The notes below the pieces were generated by a model. The model was not told the origin of the DNA. It did not search any database and was given only the letters and a program-made list of their open reading frames with translations. This document shows, in pieces, positions 1 to 15,320 of a stretch of DNA of 64,000 bases. A program made the translations under genes and the position numbers. This DNA comes from Scylla paramamosain (lineage: Eukaryota > Arthropoda > Malacostraca > Decapoda > Portunidae): assembly GCF_035594125.1 (NCBI RefSeq), contig NC_087190.1:8786104-8850103 (forward strand), given 5' to 3'. Numbering within the stretch: position 1 is the first letter of the stretch; each line of letters starts with the position of its first letter.

Positions 1-1343
1 GCATTTTGGTACCAAATTTTGGCACTCACAATACACGTTTTTGATAACGATGTTCTGTTTCTTCAAATCACGTGCTTTACATGCATTTTGGCTTTTTTGA
101 TACCTAATAAGAAGAAAAACACTCAAAAGTAACGTTGTTCTATTTCTTGAAATCAAGTGCTTTTGAATGCAATTTGGCGTTTTGGTACCTAACAACTCAT
201 TACTCTGGTTTTTGCTTATGTTTTGTTTCATATAGAGTGTTATTCACGGTACCTTAGAAGTTCAACAACACTCGTAATACACATTATTCGTAATGTCCTT
301 TCCTTTCTCCACATAGGATGCCTTGCATGCATTTTGGCGTTTTCGAACTTAACAAGGTGAAAAATGTTGGCGTTTTTGTAGATAAGAAGCTCAAAAACAC
401 TCAAAATACACGTTTTAAATAATATTTTTCTGCTTCTCCATCAAGGGTGGTTTGGATGCCTTTTAATGTTTTTGGTACGTAAGAAGCTCAAATGCAATGA
501 AAAGTAACGTTTTTTTGTTATTATTTTGTTATTATTTTTCTTTCGCATAATGGGTGCTTTACATGCATTTTAGCGTTTTCGTGGCTAACACTCTCAAAAA
601 CATTCAAAAGACACGTTTTTTGGTAATGTCGTTTCGTTCCTCCCATACAGAGTACTTTACATGCTTTTTGGCGTTGTGGTCCTAACTATGTGTAAAACTC
701 TCATCAATACACATTTTTTAGTAATGTTCTTCGGTTTCTCCATATATAGCGCTATTCATCCGTTTTAGCGTTTGGTACCTTAGAAGCTCAAAAAGACTCA
801 TAATACTCGCTTCTCATAATGTCGTTTCGTTTCTCCATATAGGGTGCTTTGCATGCATTTTAGAGTTTTATTACCTAAGGAGCCAAAACACACTCACAAT
901 GCAGTTTTTTTTTTTTTTTTTGGCAACGTTGTTCTGTTTCTCCAAACCTCGTGGTTTGTATGCATTTTTGCGTTTTGGTACCTAACAATGTAATGAAAAA
1001 AATTTTAATTACACGTTTTTTTATAATGTAGTTCTTTTTCTCCATACGAATTATTATTTATGCGTTTTAGCGTTTCAATACCTAAAAAGCTTAAAAAAAA
1101 AAGACATAATACACGTTTCTCGTAATGTTCCTTTCTTTCCCCTTATAGGGTACTTTGCTTGGATTTTGGCGTTTTTGAACGTAATACACTCAAAAACACT
1201 CAAAATATTTGTTTTTGGTAATGTTATTCTGTTTCTCCATAAAAGGAGTTTTGAAAGAATTTTAGCATTTTGGTACGTAATAAGATGAAAAACACTCAAG
1301 ACACGTTTATGGTAATGTTTTCTATTCGCATATAGGATGCTTT
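1..1343 (-). repeat. ~95-bp satellite array, minus orientation
   Basis: Degenerate tandem copies of a ~95-bp unit. Read on the minus strand, each has the anchors TTAGGTACCAAAACGC, then a TGCATG-like stretch, a CACCCTATATGG-like stretch, an AAC(A/G)ACATTACC-like stretch and ACGTGTATTTTGAGTGTTTTTGAG. On the plus strand they appear reversed (GCGTTTTGGTACCTAA and CACTCAAAA...ACACG recur throughout). Copies are diverged and some are truncated. Short open frames here are repeat artefacts. Confidence 0.85.
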
Positions 1344-3207
<1,864 letters not shown>

Positions 3208-3209
3208 TA

Positions 3210-3670
<461 letters not shown>

Positions 3671-3688
3671 TGGCAGCGGGGCTCCCAC
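3671..3688 (+). promoter_or_regulatory. Candidate tRNA primer binding site
   Basis: TGGCAGCGGGGCTCCCAC begins with the TGG expected opposite a tRNA CCA end and lies upstream of gag. The matching tRNA was not identified, so this is positional inference only. Confidence 0.3.
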
Positions 3689-5116
<1,428 letters not shown>

Positions 5117-5129
5117 TGGCAATTCTACA

Positions 5130-6262
5130 ATGTCTAATCCTAGCATTGCTTCTACTCCACCTACTGCTACCGCTTCTGCTTCTTCTGGTACCACTAGGGC
5201 ACCTCCTTCTTCACTATTAAACTCCTGCACTAAGACCCTACCATTAAAAAAAATTTGGGGATGAGGACCCCAACTACTCTGCACTGTCGTTTTTACAGCA
5301 ATGTGAGAACTTGATGACAAACAGTAACATTATCTCCGGGACAGACAAGATATCTTCTGTCAGGTCACAATTAATCCCTGGCTCGCTTGCCTTTACCATG
5401 ATGGCAGTTCACTGCTTTAAGCCTTGTATGCTTCAAGATGGTTATGCTAAGTTTCGTAGTAATTTCTTGCGTGCCTTTAGAGCTTAACGGACTCACGATT
5501 CCTTTCTTTAGGCTTTTCGTTATGCAGAGTCACTACACAGCTTGGAAATGTAGGTCACATGGTCGGTCAAGTTCATGCTGTTGAGTACGCACATGTAAAC
5601 TAGATGCAATATGGTCAGATGAGTCTAGATAAACTACAAGTCTTCTTAGAGTTCACGAGTTATGTTAATTACCTTACTCCTCGTGTTCCTTCACCATTGA
5701 AATTAAACCCACTGACTCTTTTTTTGATTTTGCCATGAAAATCAGTAACAAACTGCAGGAATTGCCTCATGCTCTTAGCCTGTCACCTGTTGTAAGTGAC
5801 CCATCTGCATCTTCACCTCCTCAGACATCTCCCGTTGAGCATGTTTCCTTTCAAGTGTTGCCTTCATCCCGGCATCAAGTTTTCTCAAGCACTTATTGTT
5901 GCAAAAATGGTCACACCTGATATTCCTTCATATTCCTCTTAAGAAAAAAAACTCGTCTGCTCGTTCATCGCCTCCACCTGAGCATGACACAACTTCTAGG
6001 AATGTGCCTTCTAAGCAGTTTTCAGGCCGCTCTTGTCCTAAACCTTCCATTTTCATTTCTCTGCTCTTCACGATATACGCGCTCACGATCTCCGGCCCCT
6101 AGACCTTGTATGCCTCTTGAGTGTCTCGTCCGCTTTCACTCCTCTGCTCAAACACGGTATACTTGCTCCCCGTCTCCAGCCCCGAGACCTCGCATGTCTC
6201 TTAAGCGTCCATCTAAATTGCCTCATGCAAGGAATGTTTCAAAATTCTAGAATGGCAGCAAC
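5130..6262 (+). pseudogene. gag: Ty3/gypsy Gag, decayed
   Basis: The start ATG at 5130 opens a Ser/Thr/Pro-rich N-terminus ([11 protein letters not shown]...). With one frameshift near 5250 it continues into a helix-rich stretch ([20 protein letters not shown], later VRSQLIPGSLAFTMM and YAKFRSNFLRAF) that resembles the capsid domain of arthropod gypsy Gag proteins. Gag would form the cytoplasmic particle that packages element RNA. The frame is broken by stops near 5487, 5600 and beyond 5730, and the C-terminal part is Pro/Ser/Arg-rich. A CKECF stretch near 6228 may be the relic of a CCHC zinc knuckle but is not complete. The family call rests on remembered resemblance and on position before the protease. 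Confidence 0.6.
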
Positions 6263-6779
6263 ACCAAGTTGTAACAGTCACTTCATCAAATTTTCAGAGC
6301 TGTCAAACTTAACGCAGGAAAGATTAGTGCCGTCTTGTCCAGAGCACTCTCTCATTCTTCCCAATGTCATTGGTGCCTTTCAAGGTATGCAGTGCTCTTC
6401 TTATGACACTCTTCTTTCCTTGGGAGTTGACACTGGTGCTTCTTGTAAACTCTTGAGTGTCCAGGCTTATTCCAAATTTAAGGATTTACTTAATCTTCCC
6501 TTACAGCCTGCTGACAATAATTTTGTCAGTGTACAAGGGTCTTCCTTACATGTCCTTGGTACAGTTGTTCTCCCCTTGTCTCTTGCCAAAAATTCACCAC
6601 CATTTGAAGCAAATTATTTTTGTAGCTTCTGATTTTGTCCTGAACATCGATGGTCTATTAGGATTTCACTCACTCCTGACTTATGGTAGTGATGTTTTTC
6701 CTCAACATCATGCTATTTCATATCAGGATGTTGTTATCTCTGGAATGCACATTCCAGCACCACTCTTAGCCTGTTGACT
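6263..6779 (+). pseudogene. pol: Retroviral-type aspartic protease of gypsy Pol, decayed
   Basis: The frame through 6117-6632 contains LGVDTGASCKLLS, with the catalytic D-T-G triad at about 6427-6435, the hallmark of retropepsins that cut Gag-Pol. About 60 residues later, after a one-base frameshift near 6620, FVLNIDGLLGFHSL replaces the usual flap/dimer-end motif (hydrophobic-IxGxD/LLG). Length and spacing fit a gypsy protease. The frameshift makes it non-functional. It directly follows gag and precedes the RT that now lies 7 kb away, beyond the nested LINE pair. Confidence 0.72.
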
Positions 6780-7120
6780 CCTGTGTCTTATCTTTACCAG
6801 AGTTCATTCATAGGTTGGCTTTTGAAAGTAGTCTTTCCTGTGTCTGATAAGATCATGTACTCGTAACTGATGCCTTGGTGACCAACCTAACCGGCACCAC
6901 GACTTCTCTTAAGAACGGCGTTCTTCTTAGTTTTTTGAAGTCTGCAACACTAGATCCTTTAATGACTCTCCACACCTTATTGCTTCTGTTTCTCCTAATA
7001 CAGATATTTCTCATGATACTGCTGGTCTCATTTCTCAGCTTTCAGCTCATGTTAAGGTGATGGATTTCTCAACAGCAAAATATCGTCTCTTCGGCTTGCC
7101 AGTCATTCACAAGCCTTTTT
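6780..7120 (+). other. pol: Gypsy Pol linker between protease and RT
   Basis: Roughly 340 bp with no recognisable motif, ending at the T-rich run that is the reverse complement of the inserted LINE's poly(A) tail (7108-7135). By position it encoded the spacer between protease and RT. Confidence 0.5.
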
Positions 7121-7548
7121 TTTCTTTCTTTTTTTACGTAGGAGGGACACTGGCCAACAGCAACAAAAATCTTAAAAAAAAAAAAAACTCACTGAGATGC
7201 CGGTCCCGAATATGAATAGAGTCCGAAGTGGTGGTCGAAAATTGAAGAACAAGTGTCTTTGAAAGCTCCCTTTTGAAGGACTTCAAGTCATAGGAAGTTG
7301 AAAATACAGAAACAAGTAAGCAACTGCCGAAACGATAATTACTCCCAGTGAGGTCTAAAGCACTGTTCAGGGGGTGCTTTGAACTTATCATTAAACCCAG
7401 CTGTGACCTCACTGAACGTTTCCCTTTGTGTCTCACAACACAAGGGGGTAGTCACAGCCTGCCCTCTAAAGACAACTCTCTTCCTCCACACAAAACTACA
7501 AGCACCTAATAACACACACACCCTTCACTCAAAAATTTTAAAATCATC

Positions 7549-10500
7549 ATGGCGACTCCTACACCAGCCTCGGAGTCCTCATCTGGGGAGGGGACCATAA
7601 ATGTCCCCAGATCGGACTGCCTTTCTATCAACGACCCTAAATGTCTTGACACCCCCCTCAACTTTTTCTTCATTAACTTCTGCAACATTCGCGGTCTAAG
7701 ATCTAACTTTCAATCAGTAGAACACCACTTCTCCTCTTCTAAACCTCATCTTCTTTTCCTCACTGAAACTCAGGTGTCTGAGGCAACTGACAGTAGCCCC
7801 TTTTCTGTTCCCTCCTACTTTCTCTATCCTCATTTTCGATCCAAAGCTGGATGCTGCGTTTATGTGCGCAATGACTTAACCTGCTCTCGTGCCCACGCTC
7901 TTGAATCTTCCGAGTTTTCCACCATCTGGCTACGACTACAGAGTCACTCTCATACTAAATTTATCTGTGCTGTATACCTCTCTCCTAACTCCTCTGACTA
8001 TAAGAAATTCTTTGACTACTTAACTTCCAAAGTGGAGTACATTTTAACCCTCTTCCCTTTTGCAGAGATCTCCATTCTTGGAGACTTCAATGTTCACCAC
8101 TAGCTTTGGCTTTCCTCTCCCTTCACTGACCATCCTGGTGAACTAGCCTACAACTTTGCCATCCTCCATGACCTAGAGCAATTGCTGCAACACCCTACTC
8201 GTATTCCTGACCGTCTTGGAGACACGCCCAACATTCTTCACCTTTTCCTGACCTGTAATCCTTCTGCTTATGCTGTCACCCTTTCTTCTCCGTGGGGCTC
8301 CTCCGATCACAATCTCATATCCTTATCTTGTCCTTTCACTCCAATCCCTCCTCAGGATCCCCCTAAGCGAAGGTGCCTCTGGCGTTTTGCCTCTGCTAGT
8401 TGGGGGGACCTGAGGAGGTATTTTGCTGATTTTCCTTGGAATGATTATTGCTTCCGTATCAGAGACCCGTCTTTTTGTGCTGAGCGCATAACAGAGATGA
8501 TAGTGTCTGGCATGGAGGCATACATTCCTCACTCTTTTTCTCGTCCTAAACCTTCTAAACCTTGGTTTAACACAGCTTGTTCTCGTGCTATACATGATAG
8601 AGAGGTGGCGCACAAAAGGTACTTAAGCCTTCCATCACCAGAATCTCATGCACTTTATATTTCTTCCCGGAACCATGCCAAGTCTGTTCTCCAACTAGCC
8701 AAAATCTCCTTCAAGATCTAACTCCCCTCGTGACTTCTGGCATCTAGCCAAAAATATCTCTAATAACTTTGCTTCTTCTTCTTTCCCTCCTCTACTTCAA
8801 CCAGATGGCACCACTGCTATCACATCTATTTCTAAAGCTTAACTCTTTGCTCAAACCTTTGCTAAAAACTCTACCTTGGACGATTCTGGGCTTGTTCCTC
8901 CCTCTCCTCCACCCTCTGACTACTTCATGCCACCTATTAAAATTCTTCGCAATGATGTTTTCCATGCCCTCGCTGGCCTAAACCCTCGGAAGGCTTATGG
9001 ACCTGATGGGGTCCCTCCTATTGTTCTCCGAAACTGTGCCTCCGTGCTTGCACCTTGCCTAGTCAAACTCTTTCAGCTCTGTCTGTCAACATCTACCTTT
9101 CTTCTTGCTGGAAGTTTGCCTACATTCAACCTGTTCCTAAAAAGGGTGACCGTTCTAATCCCTTAAACTACCGTCTTATTGCTTTAATTTCCTGCCTGTT
9201 TCTCGGAAATTGTGCCTCCGTGCTTGCACCTTGCCTAGTCAAACTCTATCAGCTCTATCTGTCAACATCTACTTTTCCTTCTTGATGGAAGTTTCCCTAC
9301 ATTCAACCTGTTTCTAAAAAGGGTGACCGTTCTAATCCCTCAAACTACCGTCCTATTACTTTAATTTCCTGCCTATCTAAAGGTTTTTAATCTATCCTCA
9401 ACAGGAAGATTCTTAAACATCTATCACTTCACAACCTTCTATCTGATCGTCAGTATGGGTTCCGTCAAGGCCGCTCTACTGGTGATCTTCTGGCATTCCT
9501 TGCTGAATCTTGGTCATCCTCTTTTAGAGATTTTGGTGAAACTTTTGCTGTTGCCTTGGACATATCAAAAGCTTTTGATAGAGTCTGGCACAAAGCTTTG
9601 ATTTCCAAACTACCCTCCTACGGTTTCTATCCTTCTCTCTATAACTTCATCTCAAGTTTCCTTTCTGACCGCTCTATTGCTGCTGTGGTAGACGGTCACT
9701 GTTCTTCTCCTAAATCTATTAACAGTGGTGTTCCTCAGGGTTCTGTCCTGTCACCCACTCTCTTCTTATTATTCATTAATGATCTTCTAAACCAAATTTC
9801 TTGTCCTATCCACTCCTACGCTGATGATACCACCCTGCACTTTTCCTCGTCTCTTCATAGACGTCCAACCCTTCAGGAGGTAAATATATCACGCAGGGAA
9901 GCCACAGAACGCCTAACTTCTGATCTTTCTAAAATTTCTGATTGGGGCAGAGCAAACTTAGTATTGTTCAATGCCTCAAAAACTCAATTCCTCCATCTAT
10001 CAACTCGACACAACCTTCCAGACAACTATCCCCTCTTCTTCAATGACACTCAATTGTCCCCCTCTTCTACACTGAACATCCTCGGTCTGTCCTTTACTTA
10101 TAATATGAACTGGAGACTTCACATCTCATCTCTAGCTAAAACAGCTTCTATGAAGTTAGGTGTTCTGAGACGTCTCCGCCAGTTTTTCTCACCCCCCAGC
10201 TGCTAACTCTGTACAAGGGCCTTATCCGTCCATGTATGGAGTATGCTTGACATGTCTGGGGGGGTTCCACTCATACTGCTCTTCTAGACAGGGTGGAATC
10301 AAAAGCTTTTCGTCTCATCAACTCCTCTCCACTAACTGACTGTCTTCAGCCTCTCTCTCACCGCCGCAATGTTGCATATCTAGCTATCTTCTCCCGCTAT
10401 TTTCATGCTAACTGCTCTTCTGATCCTGCTAACTGCATGCCTCCCCTCCTTCCGCGGCCTCGCTGCACAAGACTTTCTTCTTTCTGTCACCCCTATTCTG

Positions 10501-10658
10501 TCCACCTCTCTAACGCAAGAGTTAACCAGTATTCTCAATCATTCATCCCTTTCTCTGGTAAACTCTGGAAATCCCTGCCTGCTTCTGTATTTCCACCTTC
10601 CTATGACTTGAATTCCTTCAAGAGGGAGGTTTCAAGACACTTATCCACCAATTTTTGA
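7549..10658 (+). pseudogene. LINE endonuclease-reverse transcriptase, disrupted
   Basis: The ATG at 7549 (MATPTPASESSSGEG) starts an apurinic-type endonuclease domain: NFCNIRGLRSN, LTETQVSE (catalytic Glu region), VYLSPNSSD and SILGDFNVHH (GDFN). RT motifs follow: YGPDGVPP, KKGD, YGFRQGRSTGDLL, VALDISKAFDRVWH, NSGVPQGSVLSPTLF and the catalytic SYADDTTLH at about 9818. These enzymes nick target DNA and copy element RNA into it. Breaks: TAG at 8101, a 26-bp deletion near 8712, TAA at 8841, a 177-bp tandem duplication (9026-9379), TAA at 9388, and a frameshift near 10,200. Clade (jockey, CR1 or a relative) was not settled. Confidence 0.88.
9026..9379 (+). repeat. 177-bp tandem duplication inside LINE RT
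   Basis: The segment from CTC(C/G)GAAA(C/T)TGTGCCTCCGTG at 9026 recurs from 9203 with the same order through CCTGCCT(G/A)T. The offset is 177 bp (59 codons), so the duplication keeps frame. The copy at 25,936-29,250 has a single unit here. Confidence 0.85.
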
Positions 10659-10749
10659 CCACTGCTTTGACCCTTTTATGGGACTGGCATTTCAGTGGGC
10701 ATTTTTTTATTAGATTTTTGTTGCCCCTGGCCAGTGTCCTTCCTACATA

Positions 10750-13700
10750 AGAAAAAAGGAGTTCCAGAGTTTACCAGAGAAGGGGATGAATGATTGGGAA
10801 TGCTAATTAAGTCTTGCATTAGAGGTAGACAGACTAGGGGTGAGAGAAGAAGAGTCTTGTGCAGCAAGGCCACAGGAGGAGGGGAGGCATGAAGTTAGCA
10901 AGATCAGAAGGGCAGTTAGGATGAAAATAAGAGATGAAAACAAGAGATGCAACATCCCGATGATGAGAAAGAGGCTGAAGACAGTCAGTTGGAGGAGAGG
11001 AGTTGATGAGACGAAAAGCTTTTGATTCCACCCCAGACATGTGAAGCATACATGGACGGATAAGGCATTTGTATAAAGTTAGCAGCTGGGGGCGGATGAG
11101 AAAAACTGGCAGAGAGGTCTCAGAATGCCTAACTTCATAAAAGCTGTTTTAGCTAGTGATGAGATCTGAAATATCCAGTTTAGATTATGAGAAAAGGGCA
11201 GACCAAAGATGTTCAGCATAGAAGAGGGGGCCAGTTGAGTCATTAAAGAAGAGGGGATAGTTGTCTGGAAGATTGTGTCAAGTAGATAGATGGAGGAATT
11301 GAGTTTTTGAGGAATTGAACAATACTAAGTTTGCTCTGCCCCAATCAGAAATTTTAGAGAGATCAGAAGTCAGGCGTTCTGTGGCTTCCCTGCATGAACT
11401 GTTTACTTCCTGAAGGGTTGGACGTCTGTGAAACATCGTGGAAAAGTGTAGGGTGGTATCATCAGCGTAGATGTGGATACCACATAAATAATAGGAAGAG
11501 AGTGGGTGACAGGACAGAACCCTGAGGAACACAACTGTTAATAGATTTAGAAGAACACTGGCCATCTACCACAGCAGCAAGAGAACGGTCAGAAAGGAAA
11601 CTTGAGATGAAGTTACAGAGACAAGTATTGAAGCTGTAGAAAGGTAGTTTGGAAATCAAAGCTTTGTGCCAGACTCTATTAAAAGTCTTTGATATGTCTA
11701 AGGCAACAGCAAAAGTTTCACCAAAATCTGTAAAAGAAGATGACCAAGACTCAGTAAGGAAAGCTAAAAGATAACCAGTAGAGCAGCCTTCACAGAACCC
11801 ATACTAGCGATCAGATAGAAGATTGTGAAGTGATGGATGTTTAAGAATCTTCCTGTTGAGGATAGATTCAAAACTTTAGCTAGGCAGGAAATTAAAGCAA
11901 TAGGACGGTAGTTTGAAGGATTAGAACGGTCAGCCTTTTTAGGAACAGGCTGAATGTAGGTAAATTTCCAGCAAGAAGGAAAGATAGATCTTGACAGACA
12001 AAATTGAATTTGACTATGCAGGGTGCATGCACAGAGACACAGTTTAGAACAACAGGAGGAACCCCATCAGGTCCATCACCCTTCTGAGGGTTAAGGCCAG
12101 CGAGAGCATGGAGAACATGATTGCAAAAAAATTTTAATAGGTAGCATGAAGTAGTCAGAGGGTGGAGGGGAGGGAGGAACAAGCCCTGAATCGTCCAGGG
12201 TAGAGTTTTTAGCAAAGCTCTGTGCGAAGAGTTCAGCGTTAGACATAGATGTGATAGCAGTGGTGCCATCTGGTTGAAATAAAGGAAGGGAGGAAGAAGT
12301 AAAGTTATTGAAGATGTTTTTGAGGATTGTTTTTGCCAGATACCACGTGGGGAGTTAGATCTTGAAAGATTTAGACACTTTCTATTAATGAAGGAATGGT
12401 TTCGGGCAGAAATATAAAGTGTATGACATTCTGATGATGGAAGGCTCAAGTACCTTTTGTGAGACACCTCTCTATCATGTATAGCATGAGAACAGGCTGT
12501 GTTAAGCCAAAGTTTGGAAGGTTTAGGTCGAGAAAAAGAGTGAGGGATGTATGCCTCCATGCCAGACACTATCACCTCTGTTATGCGCTCGGCACACAAA
12601 GACGGGTCTCTGACACGGAAGCAGTAGTCATTCCAAGGAGAATCACCAAATACCTCCTCAGGTCCCCACAACTAGCAGAAGCAAAATGCCAGAGGCACCT
12701 TCGCCTAGGGGGATCCTGAGGAGGGATTCGAGTGATAGGACAAGATACCGATATGATATTGTGATCGGAGGAGCCCAGCGGAGAAGAGAGGATAATAGCA
12801 TAAGCAGGATTAGAGGTTAGGAAAAGGCCAAGAATGTTGGGCGTATCTCCAAGACGGTCAGGAATACAAGTACAATACACCAATTGCTCTAGGTCATGAA
12901 GGATAGCAAAGTTGAAGGTTAGTTCACAAGGATGGTCAGTGAAGAGAGATGAAAACCAAAGCTGGTGGTGAACATTGGAGTCTCCAAGAATGGAGATCTC
13001 CGCAAAAGGAAAGAGAGTCAGAATGTGCTCCACTTTGGAAGTTGAGTAATTAAATAATTTGTTATAGTCAGAGGAGTTAGGTGAGAGATATACAGCACAG
13101 AGAAATTTGGTTTCAGAGTGACTGTATTCATAGCCAGATAGTGGAAAACTCAGAAGATTGAAGAGCGTCATCACGAGAGCGAGTTAAGTCATTGCGCACA
13201 TAAACGCATCATCCAGATTTAGAATGTAAATGAGGATAGAGAAAATAGGAGGGAACAGAAAAGGGGCTACTGTCAGTTGCCCCAGACACCTGAGTTTCAG
13301 TGAGGAAAAGATGAGGTTTATTAGAGGAAAGATGGTGTTCTACAGATTGAAAATTAGATGTAAGACCGCGAATGTTGGAGAAATTAATGAAGAAAAAGTT
13401 GAGGGGGGATACCAGATACCAAATATCCCCAACCTGGGGACATTTGTGGTCCCCTCCCCAGATGGGGACTCCAAGGCTTGTGTAGGTGTCGCCATGATTT
13501 TGAATTGTGAGTGAAGGGTGTGTGTAATGTGTAGTGAAAGACCGCGAATGTTGGAGAAATTAATGAAGAAAAAGCTGAGGAGGGATACCAGATACCAAAT
13601 ATCCCCAACATGGGGACATTTGTGGTCCCCTCCCCAGATGGGGACTCCAAGGCTGGTGTAGGAGTCGCCTTGATTTTGAACTGTGAGTGAAGGGTGTGTG

Positions 13701-13847
13701 TAATGTGTAGTGAAAGACCGGGAATGTTGGAGAAATTAATGAAGAAAAAGTTGAGGGGGGATACCAGATACCAAATATCCCCAACATGGGGACATTTGTG
13801 GTTCCCTCCCCACATGGGGACTCCAAGGCTGGTGTAGGAGTCGCCAT
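10750..13847 (-). pseudogene. LINE endonuclease-reverse transcriptase (minus copy), disrupted
   Basis: The ATG complement at 13,845-13,847 begins MATPTPALESPCGEG. Endonuclease ([14 protein letters not shown] near 12,970, where GDFN has become GDSN) and RT segments (QKGDGPDGVPP, RQ/GCSTGYLL near 11,790, NSCVPQGSVLSPTLFLLF near 11,510, IYADDTTLHFS near 11,460) read on the minus strand in several frames. Stops and frameshifts are frequent. It keeps CAG at the codon that is TAG in both plus-strand copies, so it belongs to a less defective lineage at that site. The C-terminal codons are displaced to 7200-7323 by the plus-copy insertion. Confidence 0.8.
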
Positions 13848-13891
13848 GATTTTGAATTGTGAGTGAAGGGTGTGTGTTATTAGATGGTTGT
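13364..13891 (-). repeat. Three tandem copies of a 176-bp LINE 5' segment
   Basis: GACCGCGAATGTTGGAGAAATTAATG recurs at 13,364, 13,540 and 13,716, spacing exactly 176 bp. On the minus strand each unit carries the region before the ORF (CACCCTTCACTC), the ATG with MATPTPAL-like codons and the start of the endonuclease domain (NFSNI...). 176 is not a multiple of three, so only one unit is in frame with the downstream endonuclease. The other LINE copies here have one unit. Confidence 0.9.
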
Positions 13892-14078
13892 AGTTTTGTG
13901 TGAAGGAAGTTGTCTTTAGAGGGCAGGCTGTGACTGTTCCCTTGTATTGAGAGACACAGAGAAATGTTCAGTGAGGTCACAGCTGGGTTTAATGATAAGT
14001 CCACAGCACCTCCTGATCCAGTGCTTTGGACCTCACTGAGAGTAATTATCGTTTCCGCAGGTGCCTACTGTCTACTCC

Positions 14079-14980
14079 TTTGTCTAATGAACCTCTTTGA
14101 GTCACAAACCGTATTGCGCATCACATTCGGTTAAAACCTAATTCACTTCTTTCCTTTATGCCTTCCTATCATTTCCCTCATAGTCAGCGTGCTGTTATTC
14201 AAAATTTAGTTGATGTGATGCTGAGAAACGGTATCATCCAAGAATCCCTGTCCATGGAACTAACCACTGTTTTTTGTTCCAAAGAAAGACAGTTCTTTTC
14301 GTGCTGTAAATGATTTTTGGAAAGTTAACTCTGTGAAGGCCCCTGATTATTATCCTCTTCCTGGTTTAAGTGACCTTTTACAGTCCATCGGGAAAGATAG
14401 CACTCTGGACCTCAAATCAGTTTTTTTGGGAAATTCCTTTGGATTCTAGTAGCCGTGAAATTACTGCCTTTTCTACGCCATCAGGTCATTATGAGTGGCT
14501 CCGTGCCCTAATGGGTTTATGTAACTCACCCCCGATTTGCCAGCAACCTGTTAATAGCCTTTTTCAAGGTCTTACTGGCGATGGTTTGTTTGTATACCTT
14601 AATAATTTTATCTTGGTGTCCCGTGATCTTGAGACACACTTTGACAAACTTGAACTTGTTTTCCAAAAATTTTAAGAATCAGGTCTTAAACTTAACCTGC
14701 CTAAGTGTAAATTCCTTCGCTCACGCATTGAGTTTTTAGGTTAAGTAGTTGACAAGGATGGCATTCACACTACTGATGCTAAAGTTCGAGGAGTTCAAAA
14801 TTTTCCTATCTCAAAGTCAGTAAACCACGTGCATTATTTCCTTGGTCTTGCGGGTCATTACTGTGCATTCATCAGAAACTTTCCATCCATTGCGTTACTT
14901 TATGTGCCTTCTCAAAAAGGATGTCTCTTTCATATGGCATGACGCCCAGCAAACTAGATTTGACTGACTCAAACATGCAT
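14079..14980 (+). pseudogene. pol: Ty3/gypsy reverse transcriptase, decayed
   Basis: Reads through several frames: HIRLKPNS near 14,120, SQRAVIQNLVDVMLRNGIIQ (14,185-14,245), then FRAVNDFWKVNS near 14,305, TLDLKS near 14,403, TAFSTPSGHYEWLRALMGLC (14,464-14,525) and VYLNNFILVSRD near 14,595. The last is the catalytic YxDD box, here YLNN, so both catalytic aspartates are lost. KLNLPKCKFL and FLGLAGHYCAFIRNF follow, typical of the thumb/connection of gypsy RT. Stops and frameshifts at about 14,270, 14,440, 14,675, 14,742 and 14,940. It lies right after the nested LINE and leads straight into RNase H. Confidence 0.85.
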
Positions 14981-15320
14981 TCACTCATGCTCTAGTCCTT
15001 GCCTTTCCAGATTATAGTCTGCCTTTTACACTCTTCACCGATGCAAGTGCTTTAGGAGTAGGCGCTGTTCTAATGCAACAGACTGAGAGTTCTTGTCCTC
15101 AGGTCATTGCGTGTGCCAGCCGTACCCTGAATGGTGCTGAATCTCGTTATTCAGTTACTTATCTAGAGGCTTTGGCACTGGTATGGGTTTTACGTTATTT
15201 TCGTGACATCATCTATGGCTACCAATTGAATGTTTATATAGATCATGCTGCCTTGCTTAACCTTTTCATGGGTAATAATTTATCAGGCGGTCTCGCCAGA
15301 TGGTTTTGTCATAGATGATG
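14981..15320 (+). pseudogene. pol: Ty3/gypsy RNase H domain, decayed
   Basis: FTDASALGVGAVLMQ (about 15,036-15,080) has the first catalytic Asp. RYSVTYLEALALVWVLRYFR (15,145-15,205) has the catalytic Glu. VYIDHAALLNLF (15,233-15,268) has the third Asp. This is the standard gypsy RNase H layout that removes RNA from the hybrid during reverse transcription. The domain is open from about 15,000 to 15,318 and is the best-preserved part of the element, followed by a stop at 15,316. Confidence 0.87.

Larger units (their letters stand above)
7324..10747 (+). mobile_element. Jockey/CR1-type LINE, plus strand, inserted in its own family member
   Basis: Near full-length copy. 5' UTR from CTGCCGAAACGATAATTACTCCCAG (7325) to 7548, one ORF region 7549-10,658, a ~90-bp 3' UTR ending ...TTGCCCCTGGCCAGTGTCCTTCCTACATAAGAAAAAA. 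The same 5' and 3' ends recur in the copy at 25,936-29,250. No separate ORF1 lies between the 5' end and the endonuclease ORF. It sits tail-to-tail with the body of the minus copy, giving a large inverted repeat. Confidence 0.88.
7121..14078 (-). mobile_element. Jockey/CR1-type LINE, minus strand, split by a second copy
   Basis: Its 5' end is at about 14,078 (GGAGTAGACAGTAGGCACCTGC...) and its 3' end with poly(A) is at 7108-7135 (plus-strand T-run, then GTAGGAGGGACACTGGCC). The body runs 14,078 to 10,750; the last ~200 bp lie at 7121-7323. The pieces abut exactly when the plus copy (7324-10,747) is removed: the left piece ends after the position matching ...ACAGAAGCAGGCAG and the right piece begins GGAGTTCCAGAG, contiguous in the other copies at 24,350 and 29,045. 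It inserted into gypsy pol. It differs from the other copies by a triplicated 5' segment. Confidence 0.82.

Noticed and set aside
7549..8103. Stand-alone AP endonuclease gene
   Set aside because: It is the N-terminal domain of the LINE ORF, cut short by the TAG at 8101, with RT following.
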